Of a DNA stretch of 64,000 nt, positions 24,480-32,846 are shown piece after piece. This DNA comes from Chitinophaga sp. Cy-1792 (GTDB lineage: Bacteria; Bacteroidota; Bacteroidia; Chitinophagales; Chitinophagaceae). Numbering within the stretch: position 1 is the first letter of the stretch; each line of letters starts with the position of its first letter. The stretch spans positions 1,922,001-1,986,000 of the forward strand of contig NZ_VWWO01000001.1 of assembly GCF_011752935.1 (NCBI RefSeq), written 5' to 3'. Under the pieces are notes generated by a model. It was not told where the DNA came from. It was given only the letters and a program-made list of their open reading frames with translations, and did no database searches. The translations under genes and the position numbers were made by a program.

Positions 24480-24971
24480 TTATTTCTTACGGCTAGCTAC
24501 TTTCCGGATATAATCTGTCAGTTCTTCCTTTCTTTGCTGGTATGCTGTAGGGCTCAATCCCTTATCCTGCTGGAGGTATACCTCTACGATATCTTCTACT
24601 TCCATGTTTTCCATGAAGTACATCCTGGTGATATCTGCAATAAATGTCGCGCGTCTTTCATTATGTTTTTGCATCCTGTCCAGCGCTTTTGGGTCGCCGG
24701 CGATAACTTTCAATCTTTCTTTCTGTGTTAATGCAGTGGTGAAATATTCTTCATTTACAGCCACTTTGCTGATCATGTCTGCCTCTACTTTGCCAAATCC
24801 GTTGCAGTAGACGCACCTGCCGGGGTTCCAGGAAAGCTCCTGTTCCAGTCGCCTGATATCTTCTTTATCTACATGTCCTTTTCCCAGGCACCGTGGACAT
24901 TTTATTAAAGTACCTGCCCGGGGTTGTGTATCAGGCTCACTTTTCGTGAATAACCGTTTAAAGAAGTTCAT
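24480..24971 (-). CDS. Protein with split CXXCXGXG zinc-binding motif
   Basis: A 163-residue soluble protein. Residues ~25-60 contain CPRCLGKG and CVYCNGFG, two halves of a DnaJ-type zinc-ribbon separated by about 20 residues (EDIRRLEQELSWNPGR). The C-terminal 100 residues are helical and charged (ERLKVIAGDPKALDRMQKHN, YIRKVASRKK). It lacks a J domain. Function unknown; zinc binding is inferred from the four cysteines. Confidence 0.7.
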   Translation of the reverse strand: MNFFKRLFTKSEPDTQPRAGTLIKCPRCLGKGHVDKEDIRRLEQELSWNPGRCVYCNGFGKVEADMISKVAVNEEYFTTALTQKERLKVIAGDPKALDRMQKHNERRATFIADITRMYFMENMEVEDIVEVYLQQDKGLSPTAYQQRKEELTDYIRKVASRKK

Positions 24972-25144
24972 GGTGTAGGGGAATTAATATATCTAAATAT
25001 GCGGATTTTTTATGAAGAAAACAGGAATAATGTGGTTCCTTCGGAAATATTTCCGGCAATGTAACAAAGCGCAGATATAGCCCGGATTTTAGTACTTTTA
25101 TCCTGCAATTTATCTGTTCATGACCTCGCAAATTGCTTTTCTGC

Positions 25145-25846
25145 ATGTCTATAGAATTATTCAATATTGATCAGGGATATGCCGTATTCTCCAAAAGTGA
25201 TTACGAGACAAGAATACATTCGCATTATGCTATTGAAGTGGTTTGCTGTATGGAGGGTACATTTTCTGTAACAACCGATAAGGGCAGCTATACAAATCTT
25301 ACAAATGTAATCATACCTTCTAATCTGCGGCATAGCTTCAGTTGCCTGAAGGCCAGCTGCAGTCTGTTGTTTCTGGATCCGCTTTCCGATATGGGTCGAT
25401 ATTTTGCGAGGCAGTTAATACAAGCAGGAACAGATGATATTGCGACAAATGTTCCTTTCCCGGAAGCATTTCATGAGAATGGAAAATTTAATTTTTCTGC
25501 CCTTCCCCGGGAGCGTATTGGTAATAATGTAGATGATCGGATTATTGTTTGTATAGAGATGATCGACCGTATGCTTACAAAAGAGAACATAACATTATCT
25601 GCTTTGTCCCGCGCTGTATTTCTTTCAGAAGGCCGCTTATCTCATCTTTTTAAAAAAGAAACAGGAATTGCCGTGCAGCAGTATATACGCTGGCGTAAAA
25701 TTCTTTATGCAGCACAACAATCGCAGCTAGGGTATTCATTAACGGAATGTGCTTACCATGTTGGGTTTGCTGATTCTTCCCATTTCAATAAAGCCTTTTA
25801 TAAGATGTTTGGCATTAAGCCTTTTTTTGTGTTGAAAGGTGGATGA
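25145..25846 (+). CDS. AraC-family transcriptional regulator
   Basis: A 233-residue protein from the ATG at 25145 (a TTG four codons earlier is less likely). The N-terminal cupin-like sensor (RIHSHYAIEVVCCMEGTFSV, LRHSFS) is followed by a two-helix-turn-helix AraC domain (about 140-233: ITLSALSRAVFLSEGRLSHLFKKETGIAVQQYIRWRKI, YSLTECAYHVGFADSSHFNKAFYKMFGI). Effector and targets unknown; it faces away from its upstream neighbour and is convergent with the next gene. Confidence 0.9.
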   Translation: MSIELFNIDQGYAVFSKSDYETRIHSHYAIEVVCCMEGTFSVTTDKGSYTNLTNVIIPSNLRHSFSCLKASCSLLFLDPLSDMGRYFARQLIQAGTDDIATNVPFPEAFHENGKFNFSALPRERIGNNVDDRIIVCIEMIDRMLTKENITLSALSRAVFLSEGRLSHLFKKETGIAVQQYIRWRKILYAAQQSQLGYSLTECAYHVGFADSSHFNKAFYKMFGIKPFFVLKGG

Positions 25847-25857
25847 ATAAACCATCT

Positions 25858-26790
25858 TTACGGTACGTAATCAGAAAGCTCCCGCAGGAAAATATTAAGT
25901 GGTTGTGCCAGGCTCCTGATTTCAGCCTGCAGCTGGTTAAGCATTTCCGCTCTGTTATGTAAATCGCTGGCACGGTAAATACCTCCATCTGTGAAGATGA
26001 CAGAGTGTTGCGCTTTATTGGCGTTGCCATCAAACTGGTATTTTATCCATCGTTGTTTCAGGTTTTCCACCAGGGAATTATTGCCGGTATTGCTGATTCG
26101 TTTTTCTGTCAACATAAACCATATAAAAGGCGATATATCGTGGTTGTTTTCCTGTAGCCAGATATCACGTAATAAGTTGCGTTGATGCGTCAACGCAGCC
26201 TTTCTGCCTTTTGGGTTGAGTGTTGCCAGGCCCAAACCGATGGCAGCAGCTCCTGCAGTAATGGCAACGCCTTTGTTCCAGCCCGAATTGCTGATCACCG
26301 AACCAGCAACACCTGCCAGGGCGCCTACAATAATGGAGGTTACTGTAAACTTTGTGGTACGCTTTGAATTGATATCATCAACATATTTGGCGATCTGATC
26401 TATACGTTCTCCTTCACAGTCCAGCTCCGCTGCCAGTGATGAAATATCTGCTTCTCCCAGCAGGATTTTATCGTTAATATGCCTGCGCAGCAGTAATTCT
26501 TTCACGCTGTTCAGCGAATCTTTTTTCAGCAGGTAGATCTGGTTGACATCTTCCAGTATGCCCAGTGCATATAACACCAGTATACTGGAAGCAGAATATT
26601 TACTGCTCAGGTGCTGATTGGCCGCCAGCAATGAATCTGCATTATGTGATAATACAGGGCCATTTGGGATCATGCCTGTTGGAGGATCGCAATAGCTTTC
26701 TTTTGATATCTGCAGGATATCTGCCGATTTACGGGAGGTAGTGCAGGCACACAGGAAAATAAAGAAAAAAGAGATGACCCTTTGCAGCAT
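25858..26790 (-). CDS. Hypothetical lipoprotein with central glycine-rich hydrophobic segment
   Basis: A 310-residue protein with a lipoprotein signal (ISFFFIFLCAC). A hydrophobic, Gly/Ala-rich stretch near residues 150-190 (SIIVGALAGVAGSVISNSG, VAITAGAAAIGLGLATL) could insert into a membrane as a helical hairpin. The rest is helical and charged. No family recognised. It ends 11 bp from the convergent AraC gene. Confidence 0.7.
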   Translation of the reverse strand: MLQRVISFFFIFLCACTTSRKSADILQISKESYCDPPTGMIPNGPVLSHNADSLLAANQHLSSKYSASSILVLYALGILEDVNQIYLLKKDSLNSVKELLLRRHINDKILLGEADISSLAAELDCEGERIDQIAKYVDDINSKRTTKFTVTSIIVGALAGVAGSVISNSGWNKGVAITAGAAAIGLGLATLNPKGRKAALTHQRNLLRDIWLQENNHDISPFIWFMLTEKRISNTGNNSLVENLKQRWIKYQFDGNANKAQHSVIFTDGGIYRASDLHNRAEMLNQLQAEIRSLAQPLNIFLRELSDYVP

Positions 26791-26996
26791 ATGATAAGCT
26801 GTTTACCCTACATATCACAACCGCTTCAGGCACGAAATGTTCAAATTGGTGGAAATTTCATAATAAATCCGAAGAAATAGGATAGAAGAGAGATGACGAA
26901 GTCGGCATTTTAATGATCTACTCCAACGATAAGTACGCCAAATTTTGTAGGAAATGACCACTTTGTAAATTGTTTCCAGGTGCCAGCGTATATAGT

Positions 26997-27027
26997 GTTG
27001 ATTGAATTAGTTTTCAATCCAATCAAC
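26997..27027. repeat. Nested inverted repeat upstream of the RidA-like gene
   Basis: GTTGATT (26997) pairs with AATCAAC (27021-27027), and inside it GATTGAA pairs with TTCAATC. It lies 32 bp upstream of the -7 element at 27059, where an activator or repressor might bind. Confidence 0.4.
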
Positions 27028-27058
27028 ATATGTAAAGTGGGTAGAAAAGGTACCGTTT

Positions 27059-27066
27059 TAATTTTG
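27059..27066 (+). promoter_or_regulatory. -7 element of the RidA-like gene
   Basis: TAATTTTG is a full TAnnTTTG match. Transcription would begin near 27073, only about ten bases before the ATG at 27083. Confidence 0.5.
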
Positions 27067-27082
27067 CTGAAAATACAACCTG

Positions 27083-27577
27083 ATGAAACGCGTATTAATA
27101 GCCTTGTTAGTCCTGTGTTCCGGCTTGCAGGCATTTTCACAAAAAAATATAAAATCAGCAACGATGAGTAAGGTTATCAATAAAAACCCGGCAGCACTTT
27201 TTGATCCCACCCCATTTGGATTTTCTCACGCTACCAGCGCAGAAGGCAATGGAAAATATGTATTTATCTCCGGGCAGAGTGGGGGAGAAGGCTTAAATCA
27301 TCATCTCTCAAATGATTTCAGGACACAGGTGCAATCTGCCCTTAAAAACCTTGAAACTGTATTGAATGGTTATGGCTTAAATGTTGGTAATGTGCTCAAA
27401 ATCACCATACTTATCGTAAATCATGATGAGGCGAAACTTAAAATATGGAGTGAAGAAATGCAGAAAACCTGGAAAAAACAAGGATTTCCGGCAAGTACAT
27501 TGATTCCCGTACCCAGACTGGCACTGGACGGAATGCAGATAGAAGTAGATGCGATTGCTTTTATGGGAGATAAATAG
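27083..27577 (+). CDS. Exported RidA-like (YjgF/YER057c/UK114) protein lacking the deaminase arginine
   Basis: A 164-residue protein: signal peptide (about 1-19, LQAFSQ) plus a full Rid domain (FSHATSAEGNGKYVFISGQSG, QVQSALKNLETVLNGYGL, VLKITILIVN, PVPRLALDGMQIEVDAIAF). In canonical RidA the catalytic Arg (Arg105 in E. coli) lies in PARS before the VARLP segment; here the aligned residues are PAST, so the Arg is replaced by Ser. Imine/enamine deamination as in RidA is therefore unlikely. Export is also unusual, as RidA normally works in the cytoplasm. It is followed after 44 bp by a nucleotidyltransferase gene. Confidence 0.85.
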   Translation: MKRVLIALLVLCSGLQAFSQKNIKSATMSKVINKNPAALFDPTPFGFSHATSAEGNGKYVFISGQSGGEGLNHHLSNDFRTQVQSALKNLETVLNGYGLNVGNVLKITILIVNHDEAKLKIWSEEMQKTWKKQGFPASTLIPVPRLALDGMQIEVDAIAFMGDK

Positions 27578-27621
27578 GAGCATGTTAATCCCCCGATATT
27601 GCTGGTATTTACCTACATTAG

Positions 27622-28170
27622 TTGGAATATCATTCAAATCAGGTGGATAAAAACTTACTTATATATCTTTTAGGCGTATGTCGCGCATTCAATGCTAACG
27701 GTGTGCAATATCTGATCGTTGGAGGTGTCGCAGTGGCTTTCCATGGCTATTTTCGGTTGTCACGGGAGGAAGATGGCACGGTTGCGGAGAAATACGATAT
27801 TGATATTTGGTACAACCCAACCTATGATAATTATTTCAGGCTCCTAAATGCTCTGGAAACATTGGAATTCGATGTTGCTGACTTCCGTAGTGAAACTTCT
27901 CCTGATCCTGAAAAATCATACTTTAAGCTGGATCTGCCGGAGTATAAGCTGGATTTATTACCTGCATTGCCCGGATTTAAGCGGTTTCGTGCTGCCTGCA
28001 GCAATAAAGTTGTCATGAAAAAGGAGGGTGTGGATATTCCATATATCAGTTTTGATGATTTAATTCTCAATAAAACCTCCCTTGGACGAGCCAGAGATCT
28101 GGAAGATATCGCGGCGCTGTATTCCGTAAAAATGGAGGGGAAGGATCCGGGTGCCGGAGAAATAAAATAA
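27622..28170 (+). CDS. Nucleotidyltransferase-fold protein (AbiEii/DUF6036-like)
   Basis: The frame has no ATG start; it begins at TTG 27622 (182 residues) or GTG 27643 (175 residues, VDKNLLIYLL). YLIVGGVAVAFHGYFR (the GG of nucleotidyltransferases) is followed by DIDIWYNP, which holds the two metal-binding aspartates; the C-terminal SFDDLILNKTSLGRARDLEDIAALY matches the AbiEii/DUF6036 pattern. The family includes toxins of abortive-infection systems and antibiotic nucleotidyltransferases, but no AbiEi-like partner is adjacent. A terminator follows immediately. Confidence 0.78.
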   Translation: MEYHSNQVDKNLLIYLLGVCRAFNANGVQYLIVGGVAVAFHGYFRLSREEDGTVAEKYDIDIWYNPTYDNYFRLLNALETLEFDVADFRSETSPDPEKSYFKLDLPEYKLDLLPALPGFKRFRAACSNKVVMKKEGVDIPYISFDDLILNKTSLGRARDLEDIAALYSVKMEGKDPGAGEIK

Positions 28171-28201
28171 AAGCCTTCAGGTTCTTGGCCTGAAGGCTTT
28201 T
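28169..28201 (+). terminator. Terminator after the nucleotidyltransferase gene
   Basis: AAAAGCCTTCAGG-loop-CCTGAAGGCTTTT, followed by more T. The stop codon lies inside its left foot. Confidence 0.9.
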
Positions 28202-28358
28202 TTATAATATTTTCGATAGTAGAAGCCCATATTTAAGAAACGAGTTTGTACGATATTTTTCCCGGCTAAAAACAACCCGGCGATATGAGTGTAGCAAAAG
28301 CCATTGATTTTCTACCAGGGAAAAGAAGATTTATTGGCAGAGATCATTCGTAACTTCT

Positions 28359-29201
28359 ATGATATTCCATAAACATATACCTTGCGCCCCTTTGTCGGAA
28401 TACATTCAACATATTGTGTATGTTAGTGGATCAACCTCCAACATTCCATTTATTAAAGAACTTCCTGATAAAGGTATAAACCTGGTTATTGAGCTACAGG
28501 AAAAAACGATTAATACTGTATTTCTGGATGCGGATATGAAAGAGAAAGTGACCATGAAGCATGCATGGATATCAGGAACGCAAAAGCAGGCAATCTTATA
28601 TCAGAATCAAACGGCATCATCTATTCTTAGCATACGTTTTACAACCGGTGGTTTTTATGCGCTAACAAAAATTCCTGTAACAGCTATACCGTCGGTTTGT
28701 GTAGAGGCTGAATTGCTTTTAGGCAACTCTTTTAAGCATTTATATGAAAAACTCATCAATGCAAATGATGTCCCACAGCTGTTTACCATTATTGAAAACT
28801 ATTTCCTGCAATTAATCGGAGATCAGCATTTTGAAAACTCGCTGGTGAAATTTGTTGATAAAAACATTGATAAGCCGATTGACTGGCTAATAAAAAAATC
28901 AGGTTACTCACAGAAACACGTCATACAGATCATTAAACAACACACCGGCTTCCCGCCGAAATACCTGCAAAAGCTTCATAGATTTCAAAATGTGATCAGG
29001 GATATCCAGGCCTTTAAGGGGAAAGCAGATTGGATGGCTATTGTTAATGATTATGACTATTTTGATCAGGCACATTTTATCAAGGAGTTTTCGCAATTTA
29101 CCGGTATCAAACCAACACAATATTTATCATCACAAATGGAAGTAGAGGATAATCACCTGGTCGCAGATATGATCTTGCGTCCTCCGGCGGATGATTTATA
29201 G
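28359..29201 (+). CDS. AraC-family transcriptional regulator
   Basis: A 280-residue protein. The N-terminal half is a sensor-type domain (ISGTQKQAILYQNQTASSILSIRFTTGGF is typical of a DUF6597-like AraC subgroup), and the C-terminal part (about 165-260) carries the helix-turn-helix region (IDWLIKKSGYSQKHVIQIIKQHTGFPPKYLQKLHRFQ, YDYFDQAHFIKEFSQFTGIKPTQYL). It lies 70 bp upstream of the epoxide hydrolase gene on the same strand, which may be its target. Confidence 0.88.
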   Translation: MIFHKHIPCAPLSEYIQHIVYVSGSTSNIPFIKELPDKGINLVIELQEKTINTVFLDADMKEKVTMKHAWISGTQKQAILYQNQTASSILSIRFTTGGFYALTKIPVTAIPSVCVEAELLLGNSFKHLYEKLINANDVPQLFTIIENYFLQLIGDQHFENSLVKFVDKNIDKPIDWLIKKSGYSQKHVIQIIKQHTGFPPKYLQKLHRFQNVIRDIQAFKGKADWMAIVNDYDYFDQAHFIKEFSQFTGIKPTQYLSSQMEVEDNHLVADMILRPPADDL

Positions 29202-29249
29202 GTTGCCGGGGAGGTAAATTTTTTACAATGCGGTCGGCAGACGGGCTGG

Positions 29250-29257
29250 TATCTTTG
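29250..29257 (+). promoter_or_regulatory. -7 element of the epoxide hydrolase gene
   Basis: TATCTTTG is a full TAnnTTTG match, giving a leader of about nine bases before the ATG at 29273. No clear TTG at -33. Confidence 0.5.
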
Positions 29258-29272
29258 TAAAAACAAAAAGAA

Positions 29273-30418
29273 ATGGCTGAAATCACACCTTTTAAAATAG
29301 CAGTACCACAGGAAGTCCTGAACGATTTGTCAACAAGATTACAGCAAACACGCTGGACGGATGAGCCGGAAAATGCTGGTTGGAATTATGGAACAAATCC
29401 GACCTATCTGCGGGAGTTGGTAGCATATTGGCAACATCAATATGATTGGAGAGCGCAGGAGGAAGCACTAAATAAGCTGCCCCAGTTTAAGACAACCATA
29501 GATGGTGTCGCGATTCATTTCATACATGTCAGGGGGAAATCTAAAAATCCCAAACCTTTGATCTTAACGCACGGTTGGCCCGATAGCTTCTACAGGTTTC
29601 ATAAAGTAATTCCGATGCTTACTGATCCGGCAAGTTACGGAGGTGATGCAGCGCAGGATTTTGATCTGGTCATACCTTCCATCCCTGGTTTCGGATTTTC
29701 GGATAGTGTTCCTCAGAGCAGTGATAAAACCGCAATTTTATGGGCTAAACTAATGACAGAGGTATTAGGATATCAGTCATTTTATGCTGCCGGAGGAGAT
29801 ATCGGTTCCACGATCAGCAAATCATTGGCGAATCAATTTCCTTCGTTGGTATCAGCTATTCATATAACAGATGTTGGCTATCCAAACGGAAGGGAAGATT
29901 GGGCAACAATGTCTGCACCGGAGCAGGAGTTTGGTCGCTTTATTCAACAATGGTTCTTTGCTGAAGGTGCTTTTAACCTTATTCAGACTACCAAGCCGCA
30001 AACGTTGGGTTATGGCTTAAATGATTCGCCGGTGGGCCTGGCTTCATGGATCGTGGAAAAGTTTCATGGTTGGTCCGGCAAGCCTGAAAATCTTGATGAT
30101 CACTTTACCAAAGATGTGCTGCTCACCAATATCATGATATATTGGATCACTCAAACGATCAATACCTCTATCCGGACATATGCCGAAGAGAGCAAGGTAG
30201 CATGGACTACAGGGCTTAAATCAGAAATGAAGGTGGAAGTTCCTACCGGTGTATCCTTATTCCCGGGAGAGGCCCCTTTCCCTATTGAGTGGGTCAATAG
30301 GAAAGTAAATGTGCAACAGTTTAATATCATTGAAAAAGGGAGCCATTTTGCTGCACTGGACGCTCCTGATTTATTTTCAAAGGAGCTTAGTGACTTTTTC
30401 TATAATAGATCTAAATAA
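29273..30418 (+). CDS. Epoxide hydrolase with N-terminal EHN domain
   Basis: A 381-residue alpha/beta-hydrolase. Residues 1-110 form the EHN domain (FKIAVPQEVLNDLSTRLQQTRW, EALNKLPQFKTTIDGVAIHFIHV), followed by the oxyanion-hole HGWPDSFY, the nucleophile Asp in AAGGDIGS, and a C-terminal His in KGSHFAALDAP. The layout matches microsomal-type epoxide hydrolases, which open epoxides with water. No signal peptide. It has its own promoter and terminator; the preceding AraC gene may regulate it. Confidence 0.9.
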   Translation: MAEITPFKIAVPQEVLNDLSTRLQQTRWTDEPENAGWNYGTNPTYLRELVAYWQHQYDWRAQEEALNKLPQFKTTIDGVAIHFIHVRGKSKNPKPLILTHGWPDSFYRFHKVIPMLTDPASYGGDAAQDFDLVIPSIPGFGFSDSVPQSSDKTAILWAKLMTEVLGYQSFYAAGGDIGSTISKSLANQFPSLVSAIHITDVGYPNGREDWATMSAPEQEFGRFIQQWFFAEGAFNLIQTTKPQTLGYGLNDSPVGLASWIVEKFHGWSGKPENLDDHFTKDVLLTNIMIYWITQTINTSIRTYAEESKVAWTTGLKSEMKVEVPTGVSLFPGEAPFPIEWVNRKVNVQQFNIIEKGSHFAALDAPDLFSKELSDFFYNRSK

Positions 30419-30433
30419 ACAGCTAAAAAAAAT

Positions 30434-30468
30434 AAAAGCCTTCAAATCTTTCGATTTGGAGGCTTTTT
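30434..30468 (+). terminator. Terminator after the epoxide hydrolase
   Basis: AAAAGCCTTCAAATC-loop-GATTTGGAGGCTTTT with T run. Confidence 0.88.
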
Positions 30469-30580
30469 AATTCCTTGATGTTGATTCGTATATAGAGATA
30501 TATAATATAATAAAATCTTGAGGAGCGGACAGTTCTACTATGTAGCGGCCGCGTCGGACCTGGTAATACCACCTAAAACG

Positions 30581-30612
30581 AAAAAAGCAGCTCTTTGCAG
30601 AGCTGCTTTTTT
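30581..30612 (-). terminator. Terminator of the second tRNA-Asp
   Basis: AAAAAAGCAGCTCT and AGAGCTGCTTTTTT are perfect arms around TTGC, so it can act in both directions. It has the same position relative to the tRNA as in the first copy. The rest of the gap 30469-30580 shows no gene. Confidence 0.85.
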
Positions 30613-30613
30613 G

Positions 30614-30687
30614 CGGACCGGACGGGACTCGAACCCGCGACCTCCGCCGTGACAGGGCGGCATTCTAACCAACTGAACTACCGATCC
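30614..30687 (-). tRNA. tRNA-Asp (anticodon GTC), second copy
   Basis: Identical over 74 bases to the copy at 6875-6948, with the same discriminator G and no encoded CCA. Homology with the first locus also covers the terminator and reaches left to about 30571. Confidence 0.97.
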
Positions 30688-30758
30688 TCGAAAATATAGT
30701 CAAGATACTTGCTATCTTTCTGGCTCCCAAACGGTTGTGTTGTCCCGTTTTGGGATTG

Positions 30759-30790
30759 CAAAGATAGCAACAAAGTTTCCATTTTAGCAA
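30759..30790 (-). promoter_or_regulatory. Promoter of the second tRNA-Asp
   Basis: On the minus strand TTG (30788-30790), 21-bp spacer, TATCTTTG (30759-30766). The start near 30752 would leave a 65-nt leader to be removed, unlike the nine bases at the first copy. Confidence 0.7.
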
Positions 30791-30817
30791 ATCTTTTTTA
30801 AAAAAAATTTTCAGCAC

Positions 30818-30825
30818 TATCTTTA
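30818..30825 (+). promoter_or_regulatory. Likely -7 element of accA
   Basis: TATCTTTA differs from TAnnTTTG at the last base; the region is back-to-back with the divergent tRNA promoter. Confidence 0.4.
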
Positions 30826-30854
30826 CACCGTACTTTAACCAATTTATTCAAGTT

Positions 30855-31808
30855 ATGCAATTCCTGGATTTCGAAAAACCTATCGAGAATTTATATGAGC
30901 AGCTGGCCAAGCTGAAGGAAAATGGTGAAAAGTCTGGGGTGGATGTTTCTGCCACTGTAAAGGAGTATGAGGTGAAAATCGCCGATACCCGCCAGGAAAT
31001 TTACGACCATTTGACTGCGTGGCAACGTGTTCAGCTCAGCCGCCATCCCGATAGGCCCTATACGCTCGCGTATATTGAAAAGATGTGCTCCAACTTCGTG
31101 GAACTGCACGGCGACCGTAATGTGAAGGACGATAAAGCCATGGTAGGCGGTTTCGCTGACCTCGACGGTGAAACAGTGATGTTTATCGGCCAGCAGAAAG
31201 GTGTAAATACCAAAATGCGTCAGCTGAGAAACTTCGGTATGGCTAATCCTGAAGGTTATCGTAAAGCGCTGCGCCTCATGAAACTCGCAGAACGCTTCAA
31301 TAAACCTATCGTTACGCTCATCGATACCCCCGGTGCTTACCCAGGGCTCGAAGCGGAAGAAAGAGGCCAGGCCGAAGCCATCGCACGTAACCTCTTCGAA
31401 ATGGTGAAACTCCGCGTGCCTGTAATTTGTATCATTATCGGTGAAGGTGCCTCCGGTGGCGCCCTCGGTATCGGTATCGGCGATCGCGTACTCATGCTCG
31501 AAAACAGCTGGTATACCGTTATTTCCCCGGAAAACTGCTCCACTATCCTCTGGCGTAGCTGGAACTTTAAAGAGAAGGCAGCTGAAGAATTAAAACTTAC
31601 TTCAGACTATATGAGCCAGTTCGGACTCGTTGACGGCGTTATCCGTGAACCGCTCGGTGGTGCACACGTAAACCCCGATGAAATGGCTGATATCCTGAAA
31701 AAACGTATCAAAGAAGCACTGGCAGAACTCAAAAACATCGATCCGGAAACCCGTATCGAACAACGTATCGACAAATTCTCCCGCATGGGCTTTTACGAAG
31801 AACATTAA
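30855..31808 (+). CDS. accA: Acetyl-CoA carboxylase, carboxyltransferase subunit alpha
   Basis: A 317-residue protein of normal AccA length. Recognisable segments are [84 protein letters not shown] and [10 protein letters not shown]. With AccD it transfers the carboxyl group from biotin to acetyl-CoA, the first step of fatty acid synthesis, in the cytoplasm. accD is not in this window. Confidence 0.97.
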   Translation: MQFLDFEKPIENLYEQLAKLKENGEKSGVDVSATVKEYEVKIADTRQEIYDHLTAWQRVQLSRHPDRPYTLAYIEKMCSNFVELHGDRNVKDDKAMVGGFADLDGETVMFIGQQKGVNTKMRQLRNFGMANPEGYRKALRLMKLAERFNKPIVTLIDTPGAYPGLEAEERGQAEAIARNLFEMVKLRVPVICIIIGEGASGGALGIGIGDRVLMLENSWYTVISPENCSTILWRSWNFKEKAAEELKLTSDYMSQFGLVDGVIREPLGGAHVNPDEMADILKKRIKEALAELKNIDPETRIEQRIDKFSRMGFYEEH

Positions 31809-31831
31809 AAAATATTCGAAGAAGACAATAA

Positions 31832-31866
31832 AAAATTAGAATTTCGGCATCCGAAATTCTAATTTT
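31832..31866 (+). terminator. Terminator between accA and dapA
   Basis: AAAATTAGAATTTCGG and CCGAAATTCTAATTTT are perfect 16-bp arms around CAT; T-rich on both sides. Confidence 0.85.
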
Positions 31867-31886
31867 GTTTTCTCGTAAACATAATC

Positions 31887-32762
31887 ATGGAACAATTAAG
31901 AGGCACAGGGGTGGCTTTGGTGACACCCTTTAAAGCAGATGAAAGCATAGACTGGAACGCTCTCGAAAAGCTGATCGACTATGTGATTGTTGGCGGCGTT
32001 GACTATATCGTAACGCTCGGCACAACTGGTGAAACTCCAACGCTCTCCGTAGAAGAGAAGCAGGACCTGGTGAAATTCACTTTTGAAAAGGTATCGAAAC
32101 GGGTGCCAGTTGTGGTAGGAGTTGGTGATTACAGCACAAAAGCAGTTGTCAGAAGCCTCGAAAATTATCCGCTTGAACAGGCTGCTGCTGTACTCAGTGT
32201 TGCTCCCTACTACAATAAACCTACACAGGAAGGTATCTACCAGCATTATAAAATGATCGCACAGGCTTCTCCTAAGCCAATCATTCTCTATAATGTTCCT
32301 GGTCGTACCGGCCGTAACATGACTGCCGACACTACTTTACGCCTCGCGCACGAAGTAGAAAACATCGTAGCCATGAAAGAAGCCTCCGGTGATATGCTCC
32401 AATGCATGCAGATCCTCCGCGATAAACCGAAAGATTTTATCGTTGTCAGCGGCGACGATGCCCTGGCGCTGCCACAGCTGGCATGCGGTATGGACGGCGT
32501 TATCTCTGTTGCTGCCAACTACTTCGCTGCCGATTTTCCGGCAATGGTAAAAGCAGCCCTCAGAAACGATTTCCCTGCTGCCCGCGCACTCAACGATAAA
32601 ATGATGAAAGGCTTCGACATGATGTTCGCTGAAAACAACCCGGCTGGTATCAAGGCATTCCTGGCCCATAAAGGCATTGTTGAAAACGTATTCCGCCTGC
32701 CGGTACTCCCTGTTACTGATGATCTCTATAACGAGATCGGTGAGTACCTCCGCAAATACTAA
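31887..32762 (+). CDS. dapA: 4-hydroxy-tetrahydrodipicolinate synthase
   Basis: A 291-residue TIM-barrel protein of usual DapA length: GTGVALVTPF, TLGTTGETPTLS, YNVPGRTGRNM (catalytic Tyr), VAMKEASGD (Schiff-base Lys), SGDDALALPQLACG. It condenses pyruvate with aspartate semialdehyde on the way to lysine and diaminopimelate. Flanked by terminators on both sides, so probably monocistronic. Confidence 0.97.
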   Translation: MEQLRGTGVALVTPFKADESIDWNALEKLIDYVIVGGVDYIVTLGTTGETPTLSVEEKQDLVKFTFEKVSKRVPVVVGVGDYSTKAVVRSLENYPLEQAAAVLSVAPYYNKPTQEGIYQHYKMIAQASPKPIILYNVPGRTGRNMTADTTLRLAHEVENIVAMKEASGDMLQCMQILRDKPKDFIVVSGDDALALPQLACGMDGVISVAANYFAADFPAMVKAALRNDFPAARALNDKMMKGFDMMFAENNPAGIKAFLAHKGIVENVFRLPVLPVTDDLYNEIGEYLRKY

Positions 32763-32792
32763 CACAGTTCACAGATAGTAATAACAATATTG

Positions 32793-32828
32793 AAAAGGCC
32801 GTCTCTACTTAGTAGAGACGGCCTTTTA
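32793..32828 (+). terminator. Bidirectional terminator after dapA
   Basis: AAAAGGCCGTCTCTACT and its exact complement form 18-bp-scale arms with almost no loop, A run left and T run right. It serves dapA and the convergent RNase Z gene. Confidence 0.92.
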
Positions 32829-32846
32829 TCATTAGTTAAACCGTTG

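Noticed and set aside
28284..28352. A 22-codon frame (MSVAKAIDFLPG...) upstream of the AraC gene
   Set aside because: Too short and without any supporting motif or start signal to be called a gene.
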